Shown here: piece after piece, positions 42,101 through 49,593 of the stretch
How positions within the stretch are numbered: position 1 is the stretch's first letter
How the letters are laid out: the number at the start of each line of letters is the position of its first letter
From: Pseudomonas sp. PIC25
GTDB taxonomy: Bacteria > Pseudomonadota > Gammaproteobacteria > Pseudomonadales > Pseudomonadaceae
Length of the DNA stretch: 64,000 nucleotides
Direction: 5' to 3'
NCBI RefSeq assembly: GCF_002286785.1
Contig: NZ_MUJY01000034.1
Coordinates: forward strand, 1-64,000
Notes under the pieces: model-generated
Database searches by the model: none
What the model saw: only the letters and a program-made list of their open reading frames with translations
Told to the model about the DNA's origin: nothing
Made by a program: the position numbers and the translations under genes

Positions 42101-43379
42101 CGTAGTGGAAGCGGGCCTGCATATCGAGCACGTATGCGGCTTCATGCACGTGGTCGAGAGCGAAATCCAGCAGGGCGAGACGTTCCTGGGCAGCCTTGTC
42201 CTGGGTGATGTCCTCGAAGAAGGAAACGTAATAGGGTGGGGTATCGTGCGGTGAAGTCACGACGTTGGCGGCCAGGCGCACCCAGACGAAGTGGCCGTCC
42301 CGATGACGGTAGCGCTTCTCGATATGCTGCGGGAGAGAGGCCTCGTTCGCGATCTGGCGCAACAGTTCGTTGCCTTTGTCCTGATCGTCGGGGTGTGTCA
42401 GAGCCTGCGAAGTCGTCTGCAACAGCTCCGCCTCCGTGTAGCCAAGCATGTCGCAGAGCGTGCGATTGGCGCTAAGCCAGCGGCCCTCCATGGAGAGCAG
42501 GGCCATACCGATACCGGCGCATTCGAACGCCTTGCGAAAGCGCTCCTCGCTTTCCCGCAGGGCCTGTTCGATCTGCTTGCGTTCGGTGACATCGTGCAGG
42601 AAACCGTACCAGATGATGCTGCCGTCGCTCTCGATGGTGGGCTGGGAGCGGCCCTCGATCCAGACGATACCCCGCTCGGAATGGCGAATCCGATACTCGC
42701 AGCGCCAGGGTTCGAGCGTGCGGGCCGACTCAGCGATGGTCGCCATGACCCGTTCGTAATCGCCGGGATGGATCTGCTTGAAGAGAGGGGAAACGTCATC
42801 CACCAGTTCGGCTGGGTTCAAGCCGAAGAGTTTTTCGTATCCCCGGGTCGACCAGGATGGAACGCTATGTCGTCCGTTGGCCCCCTGACGGTAGATGCCG
42901 ATAACGCCCGGAGCGGTTTCCGTCACCTTTTCCAGCCATTGGTTCTGCTCGAGGCGCTCCCGCAGGCGCTGGGCTTCCGCCTTGCGGCGTTCAGTCGTTT
43001 CGGTGATTTCCAGGACGATGCGTCGCACCTGCCCGTCGTGGCGCTGGAAACTGAGCTGGGTCAGGCCGCGAAGCATCCGCCCCTGCTTGCCCAGGTAGTT
43101 GGATTCCAGCTGGATACGCATGGCTCCGCTGTGCAGCGCGTGTTCCCATTCCTTGCAGAACGCTTCGGTATCCTCTGGTGCCAGCAGGTCCCTGATATTC
43201 CGTTCGGCCAGTTCGGCCTCGGAAAAACCAGTGATCGTACAGAGAGCCGGATTCGCCCGAACGAACGAGCCATCCCCGGCGAGGAGGGCAACCCCCGTCG
43301 ACATCGTTTCCAAGGCGTCCTGAAGCCATTCGGAGCCTTGCATGGCTTGTGCTGCTTCGTTCGTTACACCGGACGACAT
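39111..43379 (-). CDS. Multi-PAS/GAF sensor histidine kinase (HisKA_3 type)
   Basis: A 1422-residue kinase without clear transmembrane helices, so probably cytoplasmic. Tandem PAS/PAC modules fill residues about 15-760 (six), a GAF-type domain follows at about 775-920 (with IPIGEGIGTCGTCAWRKE), then two more PAS modules to about 1175. The kinase core is HisKA_3: phosphoacceptor H1229 in REIHDELGQHLTALRMGISL, N-box near 1335 (VVQESLTNIARHA) and G-box DNGRGFD near 1367. These kinases pair with NarL-type regulators, here the next gene. Its size and number of PAS domains suggest several cytoplasmic or redox inputs. Confidence 0.9.
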   Translation of the reverse strand: MSSGVTNEAAQAMQGSEWLQDALETMSTGVALLAGDGSFVRANPALCTITGFSEAELAERNIRDLLAPEDTEAFCKEWEHALHSGAMRIQLESNYLGKQGRMLRGLTQLSFQRHDGQVRRIVLEITETTERRKAEAQRLRERLEQNQWLEKVTETAPGVIGIYRQGANGRHSVPSWSTRGYEKLFGLNPAELVDDVSPLFKQIHPGDYERVMATIAESARTLEPWRCEYRIRHSERGIVWIEGRSQPTIESDGSIIWYGFLHDVTERKQIEQALRESEERFRKAFECAGIGMALLSMEGRWLSANRTLCDMLGYTEAELLQTTSQALTHPDDQDKGNELLRQIANEASLPQHIEKRYRHRDGHFVWVRLAANVVTSPHDTPPYYVSFFEDITQDKAAQERLALLDFALDHVHEAAYVLDMQARFHYVNHEACRSLGYSEVDLLGMSIPDIAPDYSLAAAIEKLTAIRKDGTGTFETVHKARDGAIFPVEVTVSYFTFNGKEYNLALARDISRRKRLEAERQERERHYREVFENSSDCLYLLEVTEDERFRYLEINAAFERVSGWPRSQLIGRFLGEFAETSTSDFVLGELRRALHSGNSVEWESELVLGAGSRTIAGTMIPVRDEHDRIYRIVGVSRDITESKHMEELLRAREQQFRTLAENSPHIIVRYDRDLRRTYVNKTHERELGVPREKTMNAPVEVGWGAITPIETYKAILTGVLQTGQPAEAIIEWPSIETGEIISYATQFVAEKGLNGEIVSVLAKCYNVTAMKKHERQEEARLRIFEHLAHGGSLPEVLVLVAEYMEKTRPDFLASIMLMDDDKKHLVFGAAPSLPERYNSKLSRIPIGEGIGTCGTCAWRKETVITEDISADPNWHGISPLAIDAGLQACWSEPILGSSGEVLGTFCIYLPKPGRPTEEDLRQVHQVTHLAAIAIQRKRDEARLKESEQRYREIFDNSMDALFLLEVTQGGEFRSIEVNPAGAKFLGIPHAGLIGQTLEEALPGQLAQRAIAKYHTCLKTGTPIDEEIRLHLPIGTRDFHLTLIPLHHESGHVYRVIGIARDITERKRAEQILHRREEEFRALVENAPDFISRYDTKARCLYANPAFENLLGVTLTDLRGKRLNAMPGTNSQMSDEIMRVASSGIPAEAELLFDGLHNEQQNPIVQHVRLVPECDRNGSVTSILAIGRDISAIRAAERSLEESHARLRDLSRRRETAREEERKRIAREIHDELGQHLTALRMGISLLRFQFGKNNPLLVKRIQGLMTLVDKTIRVVRNVASSLRPAALNMGLPLALEWLVTEFTEHTGLECHLEIPKEPLQIDDEHATAAFRVVQESLTNIARHAAASRVDISLSCNSGSYLLEIADNGRGFDTTAPRKKTFGLAGMQERGLMLGGKVSIISSPGNGTTIRLQMPVNIAQETP

Positions 43380-43501
43380 GCTAATTGGTCCTCACTGTTC
43401 CGCGGAGTCCGTTCCGCAGGCTGCATCAGGGTTGCTCGTCTCGTTTGCCGGGGCGCTAGACTCAGCCTAGCCGCTCGAGGTCATTCACTCCGCCGCTTCG
43501 C

Positions 43502-45892
43502 TCAGGGAGCCCGCGAAACCTGTGCTCCCTCCACGGGGCTGGCGAAGATGAGGGCATCACGTTGCGGCAATTGCTTGGGTAGCCGGGCCATCGCCAGGCG
43601 CGCCTTGGCCGAATCATCGTAGTTACCGTACAACAACACGAACCAGGGCTCGTTGTCGCGTTTCGTTTCATGTATCCACAAGGGTTCGCCGGGATGTTGC
43701 TGCAGTACTGCCTGCATGAAGGGCAAGCTGCTGCCGCCGACCAATTGAATCGCATAACGCTGCGGTTTTTCCGTTTCGCGGGGCGGCTGCGGCGGCGTAG
43801 CCGTTGGCATCGGCGCTGCGTCTTCGCCACCTTTCCCGTTCCCGAGCTGTTTCGGATCGACGGGCTTGGGTGTCTCCAGCAAGGTGGTGACCGGTGCCGG
43901 CGAGGGAATGGCTGCCTCCGGAGCGGGCTCGCTCTGCGGCTGAGGAGCCGGATGGGGGCGCAGGTCGATTTCCACGCCCGGCGACTGGGAGCGATCGAAC
44001 AGCCGTTGTGGCTCCAGCGGGAGGACATTCGCCGCTTCGGTACTCGCCTGGCTCAGCAGGCGCATGTCGCTGTACTTGCGCCCGCTGAGGGCGTTCAGGC
44101 CTGCCGAATCGCGTACCACGGTGGGATGCAGGAATACCATCAGGTTGCGCTTGACGTGGCTGTCCTGGGTGGAGCGGAACAGCCGCCCGAGCAGCGGAAT
44201 ATCACCCAGCAGGGGAACCTTGGAGTTGCTGTGGGTGATGTCGTCCTGGATCAGTCCGCCGAGCACGATGACCTGACCGTCGTCGGCCAGGATGGTGCTC
44301 TTGATCGAACGCTTGTTGGTCACCAGGTCGACTGCCTGGGCAGACAGCGATGCGCTGGGTGCGATGGAGGAAATCTCCTGCTCGATCTCCAGGCGCAACG
44401 TGGCACCCTCATTGAGATGAGGCGTGACCTTGAGTGTCACGCCGATGTCCTTGCGTTCGATGGTAGTGAACGGGTTGCTGGCGCCGTCGCTGGTGGTGGC
44501 GTAGGAGCCGGTCTGGAATGGCACGTTCTGGCCTACCAGGATCTCGGCCTTCTGGTTGTCCAGGGTCAGCAGGGTCGGGGTGGAGAGCAGGTTGCTCTTG
44601 CTGTTCGTGGACAGCGCGGTGATCAGAGCGCCGAAGTTGCTGGTGCCGACGCCGATGATGGCGCCGTTGGGCAAGCTGGTCGGTATCTGATCATTGGCGA
44701 TGGCGCCGAGCAGCGTACCGACGGACAGGCCGGTATTGCTGAAGTTCACGCCGCCGATCCCCGCGGTGCCCGAGCCGCGGCCATCACTGGCCCACTGCAC
44801 GCCGAGGGCATCGCTGATGTCGCCCGACACCTCGACGATCGCCGCCTCGACCAGCACCTGGGCGCGCGGTACGTCGAGTTGGCGGATAATGTCTTCGAGC
44901 ATGTTCACTGTGTCCGGCTCGGCGAGAATAACCAGGGCGTTGAGGCTCTCGTCGGCGCGGATCATCAGTTGCTGCGGCTTGCCGGAACCGTCGCCGGTTC
45001 CCGTCTTCAAGGTCTCGCTGATCTGCCCGAGGGTTTCCGCCAGGGTCTTGGCATCGTTGTGACGGAGGCGGATCACGCGGGTATTGGCCGAGCGGGAGGA
45101 GGGCGTGTCCAGCGACTGGGCCAAGCTCACCAGCTTCGCGCGGGCCTCCGCCGGCCCCATGAAGATCAATCGGTTTGTTCGCGTGTCGGCGATCACCTGG
45201 GTACTGCCAATTTTCGCCTGCCCCCCGCCGTTGATGGTGTTGTTGAGGATTTCCGCGGCATCGGTCACCCAGGCATGGCGCATGTCGTACACGGTGTAGT
45301 CGCGTTGGTTCGCCTGGTCCAGTTGGCGGACGATCTCTTCGATACGGGCGATGTTGGCCTTGCGGTCGCTGATGATCATTGCGTTAGCCGAGGTGACTGC
45401 CGCCAGGTGCCCGTACTGCGGGACCAGCGGACGGATCAGCGGTATCAGTTCGGCAACGGCGTTGTGTTGGACCTGAATCACCCGGGTTTCCAGGCTGTCT
45501 GCACCGGAGAGGCCGCCCTTGGTGGCTTCGGCCTTGGCTTCGGCGTTCGGAATGATGCGGGCCTGGTCGCCCTGCGGCAGTACGGTATAGCCATAGGTGG
45601 CCAGTACCGAGAGGAACAGTTGGTAGACCTCGGGCAGGGTCAGGCTGGCATTCGAGACCACAGTGACCTGGCCCTTGACCCGTGGATCGACGACGAAGGT
45701 CTCTCCGGTAATTTCGGCGATCTGGCCGATGAAATCGCGGATGTCCGCGCCCTGGAGATTGATGGTCCAGCGCTCTCCCTGCTGTTGGGCTGCCGGGGCG
45801 GCAGAGGGCGTCGAGGCGGCATGCACTAGGGGCGCGGCAATAAGACCGCTGGCGATGAATAGGACGGTAAGGCGAAGAAGAGTGAATGGCAT
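43502..45892 (-). CDS. gspD: Type II secretion secretin GspD/XcpQ-like with C-terminal SPOR domain
   Basis: A 796-residue outer-membrane secretin. It has a signal peptide (to about residue 25), an N0 domain (about 40-110; GERWTINLQGADIRDFIGQIAEITGETFVVDP), N1-N3 ring domains (about 125-345) and the secretin barrel (about 345-595; VPFQTGSYATTS and VIVLGGLIQDD...VPLLGDIPLLGRLF). The usual short S-domain is replaced by a Pro-rich linker (about 615-711) and a SPOR-like domain (712-790; RYAIQLVGGSS...WFVLLYGNYDDSAKARLAMARLP). XcpQ is about 660 residues. No other gsp genes are near, so it is an orphan secretin like XqhA. The ATG at 45892 is chosen for the signal peptide. Confidence 0.88.
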   Translation of the reverse strand: MPFTLLRLTVLFIASGLIAAPLVHAASTPSAAPAAQQQGERWTINLQGADIRDFIGQIAEITGETFVVDPRVKGQVTVVSNASLTLPEVYQLFLSVLATYGYTVLPQGDQARIIPNAEAKAEATKGGLSGADSLETRVIQVQHNAVAELIPLIRPLVPQYGHLAAVTSANAMIISDRKANIARIEEIVRQLDQANQRDYTVYDMRHAWVTDAAEILNNTINGGGQAKIGSTQVIADTRTNRLIFMGPAEARAKLVSLAQSLDTPSSRSANTRVIRLRHNDAKTLAETLGQISETLKTGTGDGSGKPQQLMIRADESLNALVILAEPDTVNMLEDIIRQLDVPRAQVLVEAAIVEVSGDISDALGVQWASDGRGSGTAGIGGVNFSNTGLSVGTLLGAIANDQIPTSLPNGAIIGVGTSNFGALITALSTNSKSNLLSTPTLLTLDNQKAEILVGQNVPFQTGSYATTSDGASNPFTTIERKDIGVTLKVTPHLNEGATLRLEIEQEISSIAPSASLSAQAVDLVTNKRSIKSTILADDGQVIVLGGLIQDDITHSNSKVPLLGDIPLLGRLFRSTQDSHVKRNLMVFLHPTVVRDSAGLNALSGRKYSDMRLLSQASTEAANVLPLEPQRLFDRSQSPGVEIDLRPHPAPQPQSEPAPEAAIPSPAPVTTLLETPKPVDPKQLGNGKGGEDAAPMPTATPPQPPRETEKPQRYAIQLVGGSSLPFMQAVLQQHPGEPLWIHETKRDNEPWFVLLYGNYDDSAKARLAMARLPKQLPQRDALIFASPVEGAQVSRAP

Positions 45893-46590
45893 CGTCAGTC
45901 GTTGTCCGGCAAATACTTCGTCGGGTGAGGCGGCAGTGCGGTTGCCGGGCATTGTTCGCCGGGCTGTTCCGCGCTCAGAGGCTCGGTCGTCATGACGGAG
46001 AGCAACAGGGGCAGGCCAGGAGATAGGGAAACGTGGGGAGTAGGGGCACCCTCATTCGCCATGTTGGCAAACGATCGACGGGCTTGCCGTGCATGATGCG
46101 AAGGAACTGCGACCTTGCGGTTCGAGGTGGGTAGCTGACGGTCCGAGTTGTCTGTGCAATGGAAAATTGCGGTCAAGTGTTCGCCGACTCAGTGATTGTT
46201 GGAATGATTGTCTGCTGGGCCATGCCTCGGCCAGGACCGTGACCGGGTAGACCTGCCGCTGTCTCCCTGTCGAGGACGGGCGAGGCTCGCACCTTCGCGA
46301 TTGCTCTCGAAATATAGGTAGAGCCAAGGCACATGGCTATCAGGTTATCCCGGTTTTGGTTAGGACTTTGGAAGGGGGTGGGTAGGGATATCCTTAGCTG
46401 AATGCTGTGACCCTCTGATTGCCACTTACCGGTCGCCCAAGCCGCGTTTCCAGGAAGATGCGCGCCCATTCGCAGGCCTGCCTGGTCCCGGTCCCGTACC
46501 ACCGTGACGGGTGCCGCCGCTGGCTGGAAAGAATGCTGCCTGTCGTACCTTGGCAAGGGATCACCGGGCTCCGGTTTTCAGGACATGAAA
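45893..46590. other. Long intergenic region upstream of the secretin
   Basis: About 700 bp without a convincing gene. Short open frames on the minus strand (for example one ending at 45895) have no good ribosome-binding site or recognisable domain. It contains one copy of the G-rich motif followed by a palindrome, GGGGGTGGGTAGGGATA then TCCTTA (46374-46396), in the same orientation to the downstream gene as the other two copies. Confidence 0.4.
46374..46396 (-). promoter_or_regulatory. G-rich shared motif upstream of the secretin gene
   Basis: Plus-strand GGGGGTGGGTAGGGATA plus TCCTTA; on the coding strand TAAGGATATCCCTACCCACCCCC. It is 482 bp before the secretin start and matches the copies at 29613 and 38353. 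Confidence 0.45.
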
Positions 46591-46620
46591 GAACCCGGCC
46601 GTCGCGTCGACGACCGGGTT
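46591..46620 (-). terminator. Terminator of the pectate lyase gene
   Basis: Hairpin with AACCCGG / CCGGGTT outer stem and GTCG / CGAC inner stem, starting 8 bp after the pectate lyase stop. On the minus strand it is followed by CTTTC, a weak T-run. Confidence 0.6.
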
Positions 46621-46627
46621 TCGAGGC

Positions 46628-48058
46628 TTAGAGTGCACTCACATCGCTGCGCTTGACATTGCAAGCTGTGGTTGCCCATGCACCTTCCTCGTTATACGAG
46701 GGGGATTCGCGTTTCTCGCTCTTCTGGACACCCTCGAACTCTTCGCAGACTACCGGCTTGCCTTCCTTGTAATCCTTGATCTTAAGGTTGCGGATGGTGG
46801 CGACATCCTTGTAGTTGCGGTTCACTCCGGCGATGGTACCGATGGTGCCATTCACTTTCACGCCGTCGATTTCCACCATGCGGGGGCCGCCGTTATTGCT
46901 GCAGTTCCCACAGGAGCGCCAAACTTTTCCATTGGCACCGGAGGCGATGAAGCCACTTTTGACGATGGTTTTGCTGTTCATCGAATTGTGCTGAAAGATC
47001 TTGTCGGGCTTGCCGCCGTAGCCATTCTTCTCGTTGTTGGCGATGCCGCCGACGATGGTCAGACTCTTGGTAGCCTTGATGTTGGAGGCGGCATCTTCGC
47101 AGACATCCTCCCAGACAACGTTTTCGATGCGGCAATCGCCGGCCACGCAGTGGATACCATCGGCACCACCATTGGCGGCGATGCGCAGGTTCTTAACCGT
47201 GGCGTTCTTTAGAATGATGAGGGGCTGTTGCTTGTCGCTGTCGCTAGGGCAGCTGGTACCCAGGGTGATGCCACCACAATCGATGGTGGCGTTTTCCACC
47301 ACGGCGCCGGCATAGCAGGCGCTGTCGGCTTTCCTGACAGCCTTGGCCTGGGCAGCGGTGGAGGTACCGGCGAGGTTGGATTCGCTCAGGCTGCCGTCGG
47401 TGGCAACGAAGACGACCCAGTACCAGTAGTCCTGGTTCAGGTTTTCGGGGTGGTCGATAAAGGTCCGCTCGTTGCTGTCATCCAGTACGGCAATCTTCAC
47501 TGCGGCGCTCTTGTCTGCTTTGGCGCTGCGGTAAACGATCTGGTGGACGAACTGTCCATCGGCCGACCAGCTCAGGTTTACCGAGTCGGCGCTCTTGAGC
47601 GTCATCAGCAGCGAACTCGAGGAGGATGCAACCGGTGCCGGCGAAATGCTGGGCACATTGTCAGCGGGGGCGCTGGCTTTCGGAGCCGTGGGTGTGTTAC
47701 TCGGACTGGAGGCGGCACTGCCTGTGGCAACGACCGAGGTGCTTGCGGAGTTGGATAGTTTCGACTTCTTGCTGGCGTCGATGACTTTCACCCAGTACCA
47801 GTATTGTTGGCTCAGATTGCCCGGCTTATCGGTATAGCTACGCTTGCTGACGTCGAGTTTGGCGACGAGTTGGCGACCGCTGGAGCCGGATTGGGTGTTG
47901 CGGTAGATCTCCTGGGCGACGAACTCGCCGCTGGTCGTCCAGTTGAGGTTGACGGTCGATGCGCTTTGGGAAACCTTCAGGGCCACCTTGGGAGCGGCGA
48001 ACGAAAGCGATGTGCCAAGCAGATAGAGACAACAGCCGATCAATACCTTGTACTTCAT
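46628..48058 (-). CDS. Secreted pectate lyase, polysaccharide lyase family 3, with two FnIII-like repeats
   Basis: A 476-residue exported enzyme. The start at 48058 gives a signal peptide (MKYKVLIGCCLYLLGTSLSFA) and has TTTTGGAGAAG upstream. Two fibronectin-III-like modules (about 22-107 and 150-235; both with LNW/LSW and YWYWV motifs) are joined by a Ser/Pro/Thr linker. The C-terminal 230 residues are a PL3 beta-helix: NATVKNLRIAANGGADGIHC, VVWEDVCEDAAS, KIFQHN and KVWRSCGNCS, the calcium-dependent pectate lyase pattern. It would cut plant pectate outside the cell, probably leaving by type II secretion. Confidence 0.85.
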   Translation of the reverse strand: MKYKVLIGCCLYLLGTSLSFAAPKVALKVSQSASTVNLNWTTSGEFVAQEIYRNTQSGSSGRQLVAKLDVSKRSYTDKPGNLSQQYWYWVKVIDASKKSKLSNSASTSVVATGSAASSPSNTPTAPKASAPADNVPSISPAPVASSSSSLLMTLKSADSVNLSWSADGQFVHQIVYRSAKADKSAAVKIAVLDDSNERTFIDHPENLNQDYWYWVVFVATDGSLSESNLAGTSTAAQAKAVRKADSACYAGAVVENATIDCGGITLGTSCPSDSDKQQPLIILKNATVKNLRIAANGGADGIHCVAGDCRIENVVWEDVCEDAASNIKATKSLTIVGGIANNEKNGYGGKPDKIFQHNSMNSKTIVKSGFIASGANGKVWRSCGNCSNNGGPRMVEIDGVKVNGTIGTIAGVNRNYKDVATIRNLKIKDYKEGKPVVCEEFEGVQKSEKRESPSYNEEGAWATTACNVKRSDVSAL

Positions 48059-48145
48059 TGGAACTTCTCCAAAAGGATCGAAAAAGAGGTGTTGCACGTA
48101 TTCGCTCTGGAACTCCTTCCCTGGCTGTTGAGCAGAATTAAAAAA

Positions 48146-48187
48146 GGCCGCATAAAGCGGCCAAAGAGTAGAGGCTCACTCCTCTAC
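48146..48187 (-). ncRNA. Tandem hairpins upstream of the pectate lyase: candidate small RNA end or attenuator
   Basis: On the minus strand GTAGAGG-AGTGAG-CCTCTAC (7-bp stem) is followed by GGCCGC-TTTAT-GCGGCC and then TTTTTT, the form of an intrinsic terminator. It lies 87 bp before the pectate lyase ATG, with no gene in front of it up to the LysR terminator at 48461. Either a small RNA of under 300 nt ends here or the hairpin attenuates the pectate lyase messenger. The surrounding 48188-48460 is AT-rich with no gene seen. Confidence 0.4.
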
Positions 48188-48460
48188 GGGGACCTTTAGT
48201 CTACCGGCAAGCAACCATCGGTAACTTCTGGCTATAAGAAATCAAGAACCGTTCTGCAGCTTTGCTTTGTATTGATTGGTCTATCACGATTTATTTTTGA
48301 TCCAATTCGTCGAGAAAAAGACAGTCTGTGGTCAAGTTGGCTATTTCCATTTGAAGAGGGAACGATTTCGGCTGTCCGTACGAACGGAAGAAACTTTGCA
48401 CTCGGTCACGTAATGAAAAAATCGTCCGGCGTAATGGAACCGATGATGGGCTGAGAAATG

Positions 48461-48487
48461 AAAACGCCGGCATTTGCCGGCGTTTTT
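48461..48487. terminator. Rho-independent terminator after the LysR gene
   Basis: AAAACGCCGGCA-TT-TGCCGGCGTTTTT, a perfect stem with A- and T-runs on both sides; it lies 30 bp after the LysR stop on the minus strand and could work in both directions. Confidence 0.88.
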
Positions 48488-48517
48488 CTTTAAGGGAGGG
48501 GTGGCCGATTGGTCGTT

Positions 48518-49444
48518 TCAGGCTTCTTCCATGCTCTTTTCCTGCCGGGTCACCTGCTGGCAGATTTCGATTATCTGTTCGCGCATCCAGCGGTTGGCCG
48601 GGTCCTGGTCGGTGCTTTCGTGCCAGTAGAGGTGCGTCTCCAGCGCGGGCACGTCCTTGACTGGCAGGTCGACGTAATGGAGGCCGTGGCGCCGCGCGAA
48701 GCGTTCCGGCACGGTCATGGCCATGTCGGTCTGCTGCATCACCAGCGAGGCCATCAGGTAATGCTGCGAGCGCAGGGCGATCCGGCGCTGGATACCCATC
48801 TTGCCCAGGGCCAGGTCTACGAAGCCCAGGCCGCTGCGCCGGCTGGAGATATGGATGTGGGTCAGCGCCAGGTATTCGTCGAGGCTGAGTTTGTCCTTGG
48901 CCATCGGATGGCCCTTGCGCAAGGCGCAGACGTAGCGGTCTTCCAGCAGCTTGACGTGGCGGACCTGCGGGTCGGTATTGAGCGGGGCGTCGACGGCGAA
49001 GTCGAGGCGGCCGGCGGCCAGTTCCTTGGTGGTTTCCCGGCGCTTGGCGAGGAAGCTTTCGATCTGCACGGTCGGCGCCAGCCGGCGCAGGCGTTGGAAC
49101 AGCGGCGGCAGCACCACGGCCTCGGTGAGGTCGGTCATGCTGATGCGGTAGGTCTTGTTCGCCTGCTGCGGGTTGAAGGTACGGCTTTCCTGGACCGAGA
49201 CGCGTAGCAACTGCAGGGCGTTGCGCACCGGGCCGATGATGTTTTGCGCCATCGGGGTCGGCACCATGCCCTGGGCGGTGCGCACGAAGAGTGGGTCGTT
49301 GAAGGTTTCGCGCAGACGGGCGAGGGCGTTGGAAACCGCGGGCTGGGTGATGCCGACGATCTGCCCGGCGCGGGTCAGATTGGCCTCGGTGTAGATGGCG
49401 TCGAACACGATGAAGAGGTTGAGGTCGACCTTGTTCAGGTTCAT
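48518..49444 (-). CDS. LysR-family transcriptional regulator
   Basis: A 308-residue LysR regulator: winged HTH at residues 1-65 (VDLNLFIVFDAIYTEANLTRAGQIVGITQPAVSNALARLRETFNDPLFVR) and a type 2 periplasmic-binding-protein-like effector domain. It is divergent from an acyl-CoA dehydrogenase gene with 149 bp between them, the usual arrangement for a LysR regulator and its target. The inducer is unknown; an acyl-CoA or fatty acid would fit the neighbour. Confidence 0.9.
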   Translation of the reverse strand: MNLNKVDLNLFIVFDAIYTEANLTRAGQIVGITQPAVSNALARLRETFNDPLFVRTAQGMVPTPMAQNIIGPVRNALQLLRVSVQESRTFNPQQANKTYRISMTDLTEAVVLPPLFQRLRRLAPTVQIESFLAKRRETTKELAAGRLDFAVDAPLNTDPQVRHVKLLEDRYVCALRKGHPMAKDKLSLDEYLALTHIHISSRRSGLGFVDLALGKMGIQRRIALRSQHYLMASLVMQQTDMAMTVPERFARRHGLHYVDLPVKDVPALETHLYWHESTDQDPANRWMREQIIEICQQVTRQEKSMEEA

Positions 49445-49593
49445 TCCGAGGCACTCCTGGCGTGGAAGGGAATCAGCGGGACATATATCGGTTATGAATG
49501 TTTATACACGGTGAAAATAGGTTCGATAAATCTTAAACGCTGTTCTAGCATCCTTTCCAGACCTCATTCGTAGCCCGTCAGAAGGTAGCCCTC
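49445..49593. promoter_or_regulatory. Divergent promoter region LysR / acyl-CoA dehydrogenase
   Basis: An AT-rich core (ATATATCGGTTATGAATGTTTATAC, in the range 49484-49508) stands out in the GC-rich background and includes T-N11-A spaced half-sites as used by LysR proteins. It is the likely operator; exact bounds are uncertain. Confidence 0.4.

Noticed and set aside
43670-45829. Open plus-strand frame of 719 codons opposite the secretin gene
   Set aside because: Gly/Arg/Gln-rich shadow; the secretin on the minus strand is certain.
43502-45892. The secretin as the missing SctC of the type III system
   Set aside because: Its N0-N3 and barrel follow GspD/XcpQ, it is 16 kb from the sct operon without an hrp box, and SctC proteins lack this number of N domains.
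45895-46176. Possible 50-90 codon gene just before the secretin
   Set aside because: No good ribosome-binding site, no domain, Pro/Ser-rich composition; not enough support.
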